This document shows positions 1-6,435 of a DNA stretch of 23,861 bases, piece after piece. The position numbers and the translations under genes were made by a program. Origin of the DNA: JALSIF01 sp026981635 [NCBI: bacterium] (lineage in GTDB: Bacteria > 4484-113 > JALSIF01); assembly GCA_026981635.1 (NCBI GenBank), contig JALSIF010000092.1, positions 1-23,861 of the forward strand, given 5' to 3'. The notes under the pieces are model-generated. The model was not told the origin of the DNA. It was given only the letters and a program-made list of their open reading frames with translations, and searched no databases. How positions within the stretch are numbered: position 1 is the first letter of the stretch; each line of letters begins with the position of its first letter.

Positions 1-1
1 C

Positions 2-397
2 CGGCGGCTGGGGGTGGAGGGGCAGGTGGACTTCCCCGGCTATGTGGAGGGAGACCGGCTGGCCATGCTCATCGCCCGGGCGGCGGCGGGGATCTCCCTT
101 TCGCGGGCGGAGGGGTTTGGCCTCATCCCCCTGGAGCTTGCCGCCTTCGGGGTCCCCTCGGTGGTAAGCGACATCCCGCCCCACCGGGAGGCCTACGGGG
201 GGCTGCTCCCCCTGGTCGCTCCCGACGACGTGGAGGGGGCAAGCCAGAGGCTGGCCGGCCTGCTGGAGGGGGAGATGGGGGCCAGCGAGATGGCCCGGGT
301 GAGGGAGGAGCTTACCTCCCGCTACAACCTGAGGCGGGCGGCCGACGCCTGCGTGGAGTGCTACCTAGCGGTGCTGGGCAAGGCTGAGGCAGGCTGA
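2..397 (+). CDS. GT4-type glycosyltransferase, C-terminal part (5' end outside window)
   Basis: The reading frame is open from base 2 and ends at TGA 395-397, so about 131 residues of the C-terminal half of a GT-B fold glycosyltransferase are present. The EGFGLIPLE segment (residues 37-45 of the fragment) is the E-x7-E signature that binds the nucleotide-sugar donor in GT4 and related retaining enzymes. It is followed by AAFGVPSVVSD and a C-terminal helix ending in a YNLRRAAD-type segment, both usual for the family. The sugar and acceptor cannot be told from the fragment. A GTG at 14 lies inside the conserved fold and is not a real start. The 3' end overlaps the convergent GT9 gene by 33 bp, and the two may serve the same surface-glycan pathway (inference). 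Confidence 0.85.
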   Translation, partial: RRLGVEGQVDFPGYVEGDRLAMLIARAAAGISLSRAEGFGLIPLELAAFGVPSVVSDIPPHREAYGGLLPLVAPDDVEGASQRLAGLLEGEMGASEMARVREELTSRYNLRRAADACVECYLAVLGKAEAG

Positions 398-1366
398 GAA
401 GACCTCCTCCACCGAGACTTCCCGGATGCAGGTGTGCTCCCCGTGGGGGGTGAGCCGCAGGCGGCATCCCTCGCACGCCTGCGAGGGACCGCCCAGGTTG
501 ACACCGCGCACCTCCTTCGGGATGCCGCACCAGCGGGGGTCGGTGGGCCCGAAGATGCCCACCGTGGGGACGCCATAGACCCAGGCTAGGTGCATGAGGC
601 CGCTGTCCAGGGTGACGAAGAGGTCAAGCAGGGAGATGAGGGCGGCGCTCACCGGCAGGGGAAGTTCGCCGCTGGTGATGAGCACCCTATCGGGGGGAAG
701 GTGGCGGGCGATCTCCTCGGCCCGGGGCCGCTCCTCGCGGTCGCCGGTGAGGACGATGCGGGCGTCAAGCTCCCCTATGATTCTGCGGGCAAGCTCCCCG
801 AAGCGGTCAAGGGGCCAGAGCTTGCTTGCCACCTTGCAGGCAGGATTCAGTCCCACCAGGGGGCCCCGCCCCGCAAGCCCCGCCCCCTCAAGTAGCTCGC
901 GGGCCTCTGCCAGCGGCTCCGGTGGGGGAGAGACGGGGATAAGTTCCCCCAGGGGGAAGTTTCCCCCCAGCTCGTCCAGGGCAGAAAGATAGCGCCGGAT
1001 GGCATTGGTTCTGGGGTCGCGGCTCGCCCTCACCACCCGGCGGGGGAGGATCAGGGCAGAGAGGAGGCGGCTGCGGGCGTTGTTCTGGAGATCTACCACC
1101 AGCAGGTAGCGGCAAAGCAGGCGGGGGATGAGCCCCATGGTCTGGGGCAGGGAGCCGAAGAAGGTTACCGGGCCGCGCCGGCCGGCTGGGTAATCCCAGA
1201 GGTGGACCCGGCTGACCTCGGGAATGAGGGGGGCGATGGCCCGGTAGCGGCGGGCAAGGAGGAAGTCTATCCGGGCTTGGGGAAAAAACTTTCTCAGGGC
1301 GACCAGGGCGGGAAAGGAGACCGCAATGTCTCCGTAGGCGCTGAGGCGTATGGCGAGGATGCGCAC
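365..1366 (-). CDS. GT9 family glycosyltransferase (heptosyltransferase-like)
   Basis: A 333-residue protein, the usual length for ADP-heptose:LPS heptosyltransferase-like GT9 enzymes, which add sugars to lipopolysaccharide core or similar surface glycans on the inner face of the membrane. The N terminus (MRILAIRLSAYGDIAVSFPA) matches the family's opening with the G-D-I-hydrophobic turn and PAL-type helix. The C-terminal half carries DSGLMHLAWVYGVPTVGIFG and a GPTDP segment, the donor-binding hallmark of GT9. A C-x2-C pair near the C terminus (CEGCR) is common in the family. The start is GTG at 1366 with no visible Shine-Dalgarno. A TAAGCT lies 6 nt upstream, so a leaderless message is possible, though no -35 is apparent. 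The gene could act on an acceptor other than heptose-containing core; substrate is unassigned. Confidence 0.88.
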   Translation of the reverse strand: MRILAIRLSAYGDIAVSFPALVALRKFFPQARIDFLLARRYRAIAPLIPEVSRVHLWDYPAGRRGPVTFFGSLPQTMGLIPRLLCRYLLVVDLQNNARSRLLSALILPRRVVRASRDPRTNAIRRYLSALDELGGNFPLGELIPVSPPPEPLAEARELLEGAGLAGRGPLVGLNPACKVASKLWPLDRFGELARRIIGELDARIVLTGDREERPRAEEIARHLPPDRVLITSGELPLPVSAALISLLDLFVTLDSGLMHLAWVYGVPTVGIFGPTDPRWCGIPKEVRGVNLGGPSQACEGCRLRLTPHGEHTCIREVSVEEVFSACLSLAQHR

Positions 1367-1409
1367 GCCGAAAGCTTAGCGAAGGGGAGAGGCTGGATGG
1401 GAGGGCTAG

Positions 1410-1634
1410 CTACTTGATGGTTGCCTTGCGCACCTTGGCCAGGTTGAAGTTGTACTTCTCCAGCGTGCGCAGGGCCTTGGCCGAGATGCGCATCTTTACC
1501 TTGCGCCCCTTCTCGTCCACCAGGCGGACGGTGACCAGGTTGGGCTTGAACTTGCGCTTGGTGTGGCGCTGGGAGTGGCTCACGTTGTGGCCACTCATGG
1601 GGCGCTTGCCGGTTATCTGGCACTTCCTAGCCAT
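1410..1634 (-). CDS. rpmB: 50S ribosomal protein L28
   Basis: A 74-residue basic protein with the L28 pattern: ITGKRP near the N terminus, [18 protein letters not shown], then a VRL strand and a C-terminal [16 protein letters not shown] helix. L28 is a component of the large ribosomal subunit. Only one cysteine (C5) is present, so this is the form without the zinc-binding CxxC pairs found in some bacterial L28 proteins. The ATG at 1634 has GGGAG about 7 nt upstream. A near-consensus promoter lies about 65-90 bp upstream. rpmB is monocistronic here apart from the GT9 gene 43 bp downstream on the same strand, which may be cotranscribed. Confidence 0.97.
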   Translation of the reverse strand: MARKCQITGKRPMSGHNVSHSQRHTKRKFKPNLVTVRLVDEKGRKVKMRISAKALRTLEKYNFNLAKVRKATIK

Positions 1635-1697
1635 AGCCTTGCTCCCTTTATACCCCCGCTTCGGCCCAGTTAGGTCAAGGGGAGCGGAGGGGCGGGT

Positions 1698-1725
1698 AGT
1701 ATACTCGCAAACCGATAGATGTCAA
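1698..1725 (-). promoter_or_regulatory. sigma70-type promoter of rpmB
   Basis: Read on the minus strand, TTGACA (1725-1720) is followed by a 16-bp spacer and TATACT (1703-1698). The -35 is a perfect consensus hexamer and the -10 has one mismatch. The -10 lies inside the palindrome AGTATACT (1698-1705), so a second TATACT (1700-1705) faces rsmD on the plus strand, although no good -35 accompanies it. The predicted rpmB leader is about 55-60 nt. Confidence 0.75.
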
Positions 1726-1750
1726 GGGATGGGGCCAGGATGGGCCCCGG

Positions 1751-2431
1751 ATGGCGATGAGGATCATTGCGGGAAAGCTCAGGGGCAGGCGGCTTCAGCT
1801 GCCGGCAGAGAAGCCCTACCGGCCCACCTCGGGGTTTCTGCGCAGCCGGGTGTTTGACATCATCGGGCCCTGGCGGATTGACCGGGCCAACTTCCTGGAC
1901 CTCTGCGCGGGAAGCGGCGCCATGGGCTTTGAGGCCCTGAGCCGCGGGGCCAGCCGGGCCTACTTCGTGGAGGTGGATCACCGCACCTGCAACTACCTGC
2001 GCAAGAACATCCAGCGCCTGGGGGTGGAGGATCGGGCGACGGTGCTCAATACCACCTTTGAGAAGGCCATTGAGCTGATGGGCCGGGATCGCCGGCTGAT
2101 TGAGTTTTTTGACTTCGTCTTCTTTGACCCCCCCTACGACCCGGAGGTCAGCCCCCGCTTCTGGATGAAGAAGGTGGTGGGGCTGGCCGATCTCATGCGG
2201 GACGGGGGTGAGCTTTTCCTGGAGACCCCGCGGGTGGCCCACATGGACGAGGAGTACCTCTTCCTCGGCGGGGGCAGGAAGGTATCCCATGCTGGGGTGG
2301 ACGGGCCGGAGGTCCAGATCGGTCCCTTTGAGCTCATTGACGAGCGCATCACCGGCTCCACCCAGCTTACCCGCTGGCGCAAGGTGAGCCAGGTGGAGAT
2401 GCTGGACCGGGAGCTTGAACGGCTTATCTGA
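1751..2431 (+). CDS. rsmD: 16S rRNA (guanine966-N2)-methyltransferase RsmD-like
   Basis: A Rossmann-fold SAM-dependent methyltransferase of the RsmD family, which methylates G966 of 16S rRNA during 30S assembly. Seen are the N-terminal RIIAGKLRGRRLQLP opening, RPTSG (family R-P-T), the SAM motif DLCAGSGAMG (residues 50-59), acidic VEVD at the end of strand 2, and the catalytic FFDPPYD (DPPY 126-129). At 226 residues it is about 40 longer than typical RsmD; the extra length follows the core and ends in a charged helix. The usual RPTTDRVREALFN segment is altered to RPTSGFLRSRVFD. ATG 1751 is chosen; ATG 1757 is an equally plausible start, and neither has a convincing Shine-Dalgarno. It is divergent from rpmB. 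Confidence 0.9.
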   Translation: MAMRIIAGKLRGRRLQLPAEKPYRPTSGFLRSRVFDIIGPWRIDRANFLDLCAGSGAMGFEALSRGASRAYFVEVDHRTCNYLRKNIQRLGVEDRATVLNTTFEKAIELMGRDRRLIEFFDFVFFDPPYDPEVSPRFWMKKVVGLADLMRDGGELFLETPRVAHMDEEYLFLGGGRKVSHAGVDGPEVQIGPFELIDERITGSTQLTRWRKVSQVEMLDRELERLI

Positions 2432-2464
2432 GCGGGGTAGCGGGCCGGGCCGGTTGGGGAAAAG

Positions 2465-2493
2465 TTGGCGCTCCGGCTCGGGGTAGCTAGAAT
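2465..2493 (+). promoter_or_regulatory. promoter of the eRF1-like gene
   Basis: TTGGCG (2465-2470), a 17-bp spacer and TAGAAT (2488-2493) give a good sigma70-type match. The predicted leader is about 58 nt to ATG 2559 and contains a purine-rich GGGAGGAGG (2537-2545) lying 13 nt before the start, further than usual for a Shine-Dalgarno. Confidence 0.6.
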
Positions 2494-2558
2494 TTGCCCG
2501 CTCAACTTGCCCAGGTGGCAGATGAATCCACAAGCTGGGAGGAGGATCAGCTTCTGAC

Positions 2559-3686
2559 ATGCTCACCAAGGAAGATCTGAGGGAGCTCATTGATCACCAG
2601 GCGGAGCCCGCCGTTTCCATCTACCTGCCCACCGGCCCCACCCACCCGGAGGCGGAGCAGGCGAGGATCCGCTACAAAAACCTGCTCAGGGAGGTGCGCG
2701 ACAACCTCCACAAGCTCTACACCGACCGGGAGATTGGGCCGGTCTTTGCGGAGCTTGAGCGGCTCAGCTATGAAGCCTTCTGGAACTACCAGCGCAGGGG
2801 ACTGGCGGTATTTGCCAGCCCAGGCTTTCTGCGCTACTTCAAGCTGGGCCAGAAGGTTCCCAGCCTTCATGTGGTGGCAGACAACTTCCACACCAAGCCG
2901 CTGATCAAGATCCTGCAGATGAACCGGCGCTTCCTGCTCCTCGCCCTAAGCGAGAAGCGGGCCCGCCTCTTTGAGGGGGACAGTGAGGGGCTGACCGAGA
3001 GGCGAGCAGAGGAGATCCCCTCTAGCCTCCAGCAGGCGGTGGGACTTTGGGAGCAGGAGCCCTTCCGCTGGGGTTCCTTTACTGCCACCGGCATGATGCC
3101 CCAGGCCTCTGACCTCTCCAAGCTGTGGGAGGCCTACAAGGTGGAGTACATCAAGGCGATTGACCGGGAGCTCACCAAGCGTCTGGCGGGGGACCGCATC
3201 CCCCTGGTGCTGGCCTGCGTGGAGGAGCTCTATGGGCTTTATCGCAAAAGCAGTGAGTATCCCTGGCTGGTGGAGGGGGGCTACGTCAAGGGCAACCCCG
3301 ACCACATGGGCGAGGAGGAGCTCCACCGCAAGGTGTGGCAGATCGTTGAGCCCCTCTTCCAGAAGAGAAGGGCAAGGCTGATAGAGGAATTCAGCTCCAA
3401 GCTGGGCACCGGCCTTGCTGGTCAGGGCCTCAAGGAGGTGGCCCGGGCGGCGGTGGAGGGAAGGGTCAGCGATCTGCTACTCAGGGACGGCCAGCGCATC
3501 TGGGGAGTGCTGGACCGCACCACCGGCAAGGTCTTCATCGGCGAAGAGGAGCCCAACCCGGTGGACGCCGACCTGCTGGACGAGGTGGCCGAAGTCACCC
3601 TGATCAAGGGAGGTGACGTCTGGGTGTTGCCCAAGGAGGGCTTTCCCCTAAACGAACACGCGGTGGGGGCCATCTACCGCTGGTAG
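2559..3686 (+). CDS. Bacterial archaeo-eukaryotic release factor (baeRF) family protein, family 3-like
   Basis: A 375-residue soluble protein that matches, from memory, bacterial members of the eRF1/Pelota superfamily. Domain 1 contains VSIYLPT (residues 19-25) and a RIRYKNLLREVRDNLHKL helix, followed by the GLAVFASPGFLRYFKL segment. Domain 2 begins near KPLIKILQMNRRFLLLALSEKRARLFEG. A C-terminal eRF1 domain-3-like region runs from about residue 255 to the end and includes GKVFIG and LIKGGDVWVLP. No GGQ tripeptide, the peptidyl-tRNA hydrolysis motif of true release factors, is visible where domain 2 should carry it. The nearest strings are TATGMMPQ and LAGQG. A role in ribosome rescue or stalling is proposed for such families, but none can be shown here. 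It has its own promoter and is monocistronic, ending 6 bp before the convergent rhodanese gene. Confidence 0.75.
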   Translation: MLTKEDLRELIDHQAEPAVSIYLPTGPTHPEAEQARIRYKNLLREVRDNLHKLYTDREIGPVFAELERLSYEAFWNYQRRGLAVFASPGFLRYFKLGQKVPSLHVVADNFHTKPLIKILQMNRRFLLLALSEKRARLFEGDSEGLTERRAEEIPSSLQQAVGLWEQEPFRWGSFTATGMMPQASDLSKLWEAYKVEYIKAIDRELTKRLAGDRIPLVLACVEELYGLYRKSSEYPWLVEGGYVKGNPDHMGEEELHRKVWQIVEPLFQKRRARLIEEFSSKLGTGLAGQGLKEVARAAVEGRVSDLLLRDGQRIWGVLDRTTGKVFIGEEEPNPVDADLLDEVAEVTLIKGGDVWVLPKEGFPLNEHAVGAIYRW

Positions 3687-3692
3687 GGAGGC

Positions 3693-4190
3693 TCAGTACT
3701 CCCAGGGAAGATCAGCGTTCTTCCAGCCGCCGATGGTGCGCTTGCCCTGCTTGTCCTTCTTCCCCTCAAAGCCCTCGGCCACGTTGATCACCGTTTTGTA
3801 GCCGGCCCCCTTGAGCATCATGGCCGCCCTGAGGCTGCGGCCGCCGGAGCGGCAGATGACGATCAGGGGGGTGTCCTTGGAGAAGCGGGCCTCCACCATG
3901 CTCATAAAGTCCGGGTTGGGTACCATCTGCCCCTTCATCTCGTCCCAGTAGAGCAGGGGGATGTTTACCGCCCCCTTGGGGTGACCCACAAAGACAAACT
4001 CGGCCCGGGTGCGCACGTCAAGGATCACCGCTCCGTCCAGCTCCTGATAAAGCTGCCAGGCCTCCTGGGGGCTTACCGACTTGACCTCGCTCTGGTCCTG
4101 GCCACTCAGCGCCTGCTGGGCTCCCAAGCCCGCCATGATGCCCGAAACTACCAGCACGAGGACAATTATAGGTCTAATGGTTAGTCTCAT
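3693..4190 (-). CDS. exported single-domain rhodanese
   Basis: A 165-residue protein with an N-terminal signal peptide (MRLTIRPIIVLVLVVSGIMA, then GLGAQQA as a likely cleavage region) and one rhodanese fold. The active-site loop CRSGGRS has its cysteine at residue 113. A VILDVRTRAEF segment, HPKGAVNIPL and a C-terminal GWKNADLPWEY complete the family pattern. Such proteins move sulfane sulfur or act in extracytoplasmic redox or sulfur handling; the partner is unknown. The frame is open further upstream to 4262, but ATG 4190 is chosen because it has AGGAGGA at 4204-4198 with 7-nt spacing and places the signal peptide at the N terminus. The gene is divergent from the metallophosphoesterase. Confidence 0.88.
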   Translation of the reverse strand: MRLTIRPIIVLVLVVSGIMAGLGAQQALSGQDQSEVKSVSPQEAWQLYQELDGAVILDVRTRAEFVFVGHPKGAVNIPLLYWDEMKGQMVPNPDFMSMVEARFSKDTPLIVICRSGGRSLRAAMMLKGAGYKTVINVAEGFEGKKDKQGKRTIGGWKNADLPWEY

Positions 4191-4197
4191 GCTAACT

Positions 4198-4204
4198 TCC
4201 TCCT
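4198..4204 (-). promoter_or_regulatory. Shine-Dalgarno of the rhodanese gene
   Basis: AGGAGGA on the minus strand, 7 nt before ATG 4190. It fixes the start and excludes the longer reading-frame extension. Upstream, AT-rich boxes (TATAAA, GATACT, TATATT on the minus strand between about 4213 and 4257) are candidate -10 elements, but none has a clear -35. Confidence 0.8.
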
Positions 4205-4290
4205 GAGGGAATATACCCTGATGGAGTATCCTACCCCTCCCGCTCCGGTTTATATTCCCCACCGCTTCCCATTCCTGCTGCCGGCTGGGG

Positions 4291-4296
4291 GATAAT
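4291..4296 (+). promoter_or_regulatory. candidate -10 box for a leaderless metallophosphoesterase mRNA
   Basis: GATAAT lies 7 nt before ATG 4304, so initiation at the normal distance would start the transcript at or next to the start codon. No Shine-Dalgarno is present (CGGGAGT in between is too close). No convincing -35 is visible. Confidence 0.45.
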
Positions 4297-4303
4297 CGGG
4301 AGT

Positions 4304-5002
4304 ATGAAGCTTCTCTTGATGACCGATCTTCACGAGCGGGAGGAGGAGCGGCGCTGGTTCTACTCCCTCTGCGAGGGGGAGAAGCCCGATGGGATCATCT
4401 GCCTGGGCGACCTGGTGAGCTTTAGGGGAATGATGCCCATGCCCCGCCGCCAGCACGCCTACCTGAAGGAGGTGCTAAGGGACCTCACTACCCTGGCCGA
4501 GCGGGTCTTCTTTGTCCCCGGCAACAACGACATGCGCGAGTCCCTCATCTATGCCGAGGAGATCGGGGTGGTCTGCCTGCACCACACCAGGGTTGACCTG
4601 ATGGGTCCGGTGGGGCTGGTGGGCAAGGGGGGAAGCGGCCCCATCCCCGGGGCGGTGACCTTTCCCTTTGAGCACACCGACCAGGGCAAGCAGGCCGAGC
4701 TTCTCCTCTCCCTCGCCCAGCCGGACGATATCTGGGTGCTGCATGAACCGGTCAGGGGCCACCGCGACCTCTCCCTCAAGGGAGCTCACCTGGGCAACCC
4801 GGAATACCTGGCGGCATGGCGGGAGCTCAGGCCCCCCCTGGTCCTCTCCGGCCATGTCCACGAGGCGACCGGGATTGAGCGGGTGGGCGACCGCTACTTC
4901 ATGAACCCCGGACCGCTGATGGCGGGGGTGGCGGGAAGGCTCACGGTGGAGCTGGGAGAGGGGGAGAGCATCCACCTGGAGATGGCCCTCATTGCCCGCT
5001 AG
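4304..5002 (+). CDS. calcineurin-like metallophosphoesterase
   Basis: A 232-residue cytoplasmic protein with the full set of calcineurin-type metal-binding motifs: D8-x-H10 (TDLH), GD (D36 in CLGDLV), GNND (73-76), the later H of VLHEP, and GHVHE near residues 182-187, then a FMNPGPL strand typical of YfcE-like and related phosphodiesterases. The fold uses two metal ions to hydrolyse phosphoesters; the substrate cannot be deduced. It is closest in layout to small stand-alone phosphoesterases of archaea and bacteria. The last 14 bp overlap the end of the convergent gene on the minus strand. Confidence 0.88.
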   Translation: MKLLLMTDLHEREEERRWFYSLCEGEKPDGIICLGDLVSFRGMMPMPRRQHAYLKEVLRDLTTLAERVFFVPGNNDMRESLIYAEEIGVVCLHHTRVDLMGPVGLVGKGGSGPIPGAVTFPFEHTDQGKQAELLLSLAQPDDIWVLHEPVRGHRDLSLKGAHLGNPEYLAAWRELRPPLVLSGHVHEATGIERVGDRYFMNPGPLMAGVAGRLTVELGEGESIHLEMALIAR

Positions 5003-6383
5003 GGGGAGTGACCCGGTAGACGATGGCCCGGTCGGGTACGCCGGGAAAGGTGACCAGGCTCTGGGGCGGCTGGTCCCAGGGGTAGGGATAGCGCAGCAGG
5101 GCGGCGTCCTTTCCCTCGCAGCTGGCAAAGACATAGAGGTCTCCCCTTTGGGGGTCAAAGTAGGCGTCAGGGCTGAGGTAGGGGATGAAGCGGGCGCAGC
5201 CCTGCTCGGGGCTGATCCGACGCCGGCGGACCACCTCCACCTTGCCCTCCCCAGTTACCTCCACTTCAACCAGTTCCCAGGTTTGGCCGGTACCCAGCTC
5301 CTCTCTCAGACTAACCAGCAGGAAGGCGCGGCCGCTTCCTCCCACCCAGGGGATTCCCCTCACCATGACCGGCTCAAGCTCGCTTCCGTAGCCTATTGAG
5401 GAACTGCTTATCAGGGGGGTGGGCTCCCTCTCACCGGAGAGCTGGAAGAGGTAGAGCTCAAGCCGGTTGGACCCCGAGTCCACCGAGGTGGCGAGCACCC
5501 TCCTTCCCTCCGGGTCCAGCGGTATTAGCCAGCCGATGCGGTCGGCCAGGGAGGAGTCCAGCATCAGGGGGAGGGGGCGACCGCTCTCCATGGAGTAGAG
5601 CTTAAGGCGGGGGGAGGCCAGGTTGCTGCGGGTGGGGGAGAAGGTGGTCTCGTGCTCGTCAACCAGGGCCAGGTCCCAGGCGGTGTAGAGCATGTCGGCC
5701 AGGCCGATCCTCCCCTTGTAGGCGATCTGACCGGTGCGGATGAGCTTTCCCTCCGCAATGGTGTAGCTGGAGGGATAGAGGTTTAGCTGGTTGGGCAGGT
5801 TAAAGAGCATGGTGGCAAAGCGGGGCCTGCCCCCCTGCGGAGCCAGGCGGACGAAGACCGTCACCAGCCCGCCGGCCGCCTCATCCGCCTCGGCCATGAG
5901 CACCGAGAGGTGGGGGTTTTCCCGGGTGGAGAGGAGGACGAGCAGGCTACTTCCCTGGGCGAGGGAGCGCTGCCACCTGCGCAGGGTGGTGCCGGTGTCG
6001 CTGAGCAGGGGGATGCTCTCCATCCACCGGCCCAGCGCTCCGAAGCCGGCGTCGGGGTCGGGCATGGTGGAGAAGATCAGGTAGTCGTCGGGGTGGTCGG
6101 GGACGTAGGTGAAGGCGTTTATCCCCCTCCCCCGGAAGGTGAACACCGCCCCACTGGCCGGGTCAATGAGATAGGTGCGGTCAACCGACCGCTTGGCGGG
6201 GGAGGGTTCGGTGAAGGCGTTTACCACGATCAGGCTGGGGTGCTGGGCGATGAACTGACTGGCCCGGCGCAGCTCCAGGGTGAAGCGCAGGTTGGCCCCC
6301 GCCACCAGCAGGGTAATGAGCAGGGAAGTGAGCAGGATGTAGAGGAGGATGATGCGCATGCGCGAGGTGAGGGGGAGTTGCAC
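4989..6383 (-). CDS. membrane-anchored extracytoplasmic protein of unknown function, probable beta-propeller
   Basis: No family is recognised with confidence. The protein is about 464 residues from GTG 6383. One N-terminal hydrophobic segment (IILLYILLTSLLITLLVAGA) follows a short basic stretch, as expected for an uncleaved anchor with the rest outside the membrane. The remainder is beta-rich, with recurring strand-turn-strand segments such as RTYLIDPASGAVFTFRG, IGWLIPLDPEGRRVLATSV and GDLYVFASCEG, resembling TolB/WD40-like propeller blades (inference). GTG 6383 is chosen because it follows a TATAAT by 6 nt; ATG 6359 is an alternative and a TTG at 6458 is unlikely. It is divergent from the lipoprotein gene and its 3' end overlaps the metallophosphoesterase gene by 14 bp. 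Confidence 0.7.
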   Translation of the reverse strand: MQLPLTSRMRIILLYILLTSLLITLLVAGANLRFTLELRRASQFIAQHPSLIVVNAFTEPSPAKRSVDRTYLIDPASGAVFTFRGRGINAFTYVPDHPDDYLIFSTMPDPDAGFGALGRWMESIPLLSDTGTTLRRWQRSLAQGSSLLVLLSTRENPHLSVLMAEADEAAGGLVTVFVRLAPQGGRPRFATMLFNLPNQLNLYPSSYTIAEGKLIRTGQIAYKGRIGLADMLYTAWDLALVDEHETTFSPTRSNLASPRLKLYSMESGRPLPLMLDSSLADRIGWLIPLDPEGRRVLATSVDSGSNRLELYLFQLSGEREPTPLISSSSIGYGSELEPVMVRGIPWVGGSGRAFLLVSLREELGTGQTWELVEVEVTGEGKVEVVRRRRISPEQGCARFIPYLSPDAYFDPQRGDLYVFASCEGKDAALLRYPYPWDQPPQSLVTFPGVPDRAIVYRVTPPSGQ

Positions 6384-6389
6384 AGGGCG

Positions 6390-6395
6390 ATTATA
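6390..6395 (-). promoter_or_regulatory. consensus -10 box for the minus-strand anchored protein
   Basis: Minus-strand TATAAT (6395-6390) is followed by CGCCCT and then GTG at 6383. A transcript starting 7 nt after the box begins on the start codon, a textbook leaderless arrangement. No Shine-Dalgarno precedes either this GTG or ATG 6359. Confidence 0.55.
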
Positions 6396-6424
6396 TGTTG
6401 CCTCCCGCCGTTCCCGGCCGGCCC

Positions 6425-6430
6425 TATACT
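6425..6430 (+). promoter_or_regulatory. -10 box for the plus-strand lipoprotein gene
   Basis: TATACT (6425-6430) is followed by 5 nt and an in-frame GTG at 6436, with ATG at 6445. The two boxes at 6390 and 6425 face outward from a region of about 30 bp, so divergent RNA polymerases would compete for the same DNA. Confidence 0.5.
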
Positions 6431-6435
6431 TAGCG

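Noticed and set aside
1670-2590. A 306-codon open frame on the minus strand.
   Set aside because: It is the antisense of rsmD and crosses the rsmD/eRF1-like gap; its sequence has no family-like pattern.
3686-3703. GGGAG/CTCCC hairpin between the convergent eRF1-like and rhodanese genes as a terminator.
   Set aside because: The stem is only 5 bp with an 8-nt loop, and no T tract follows on either strand.
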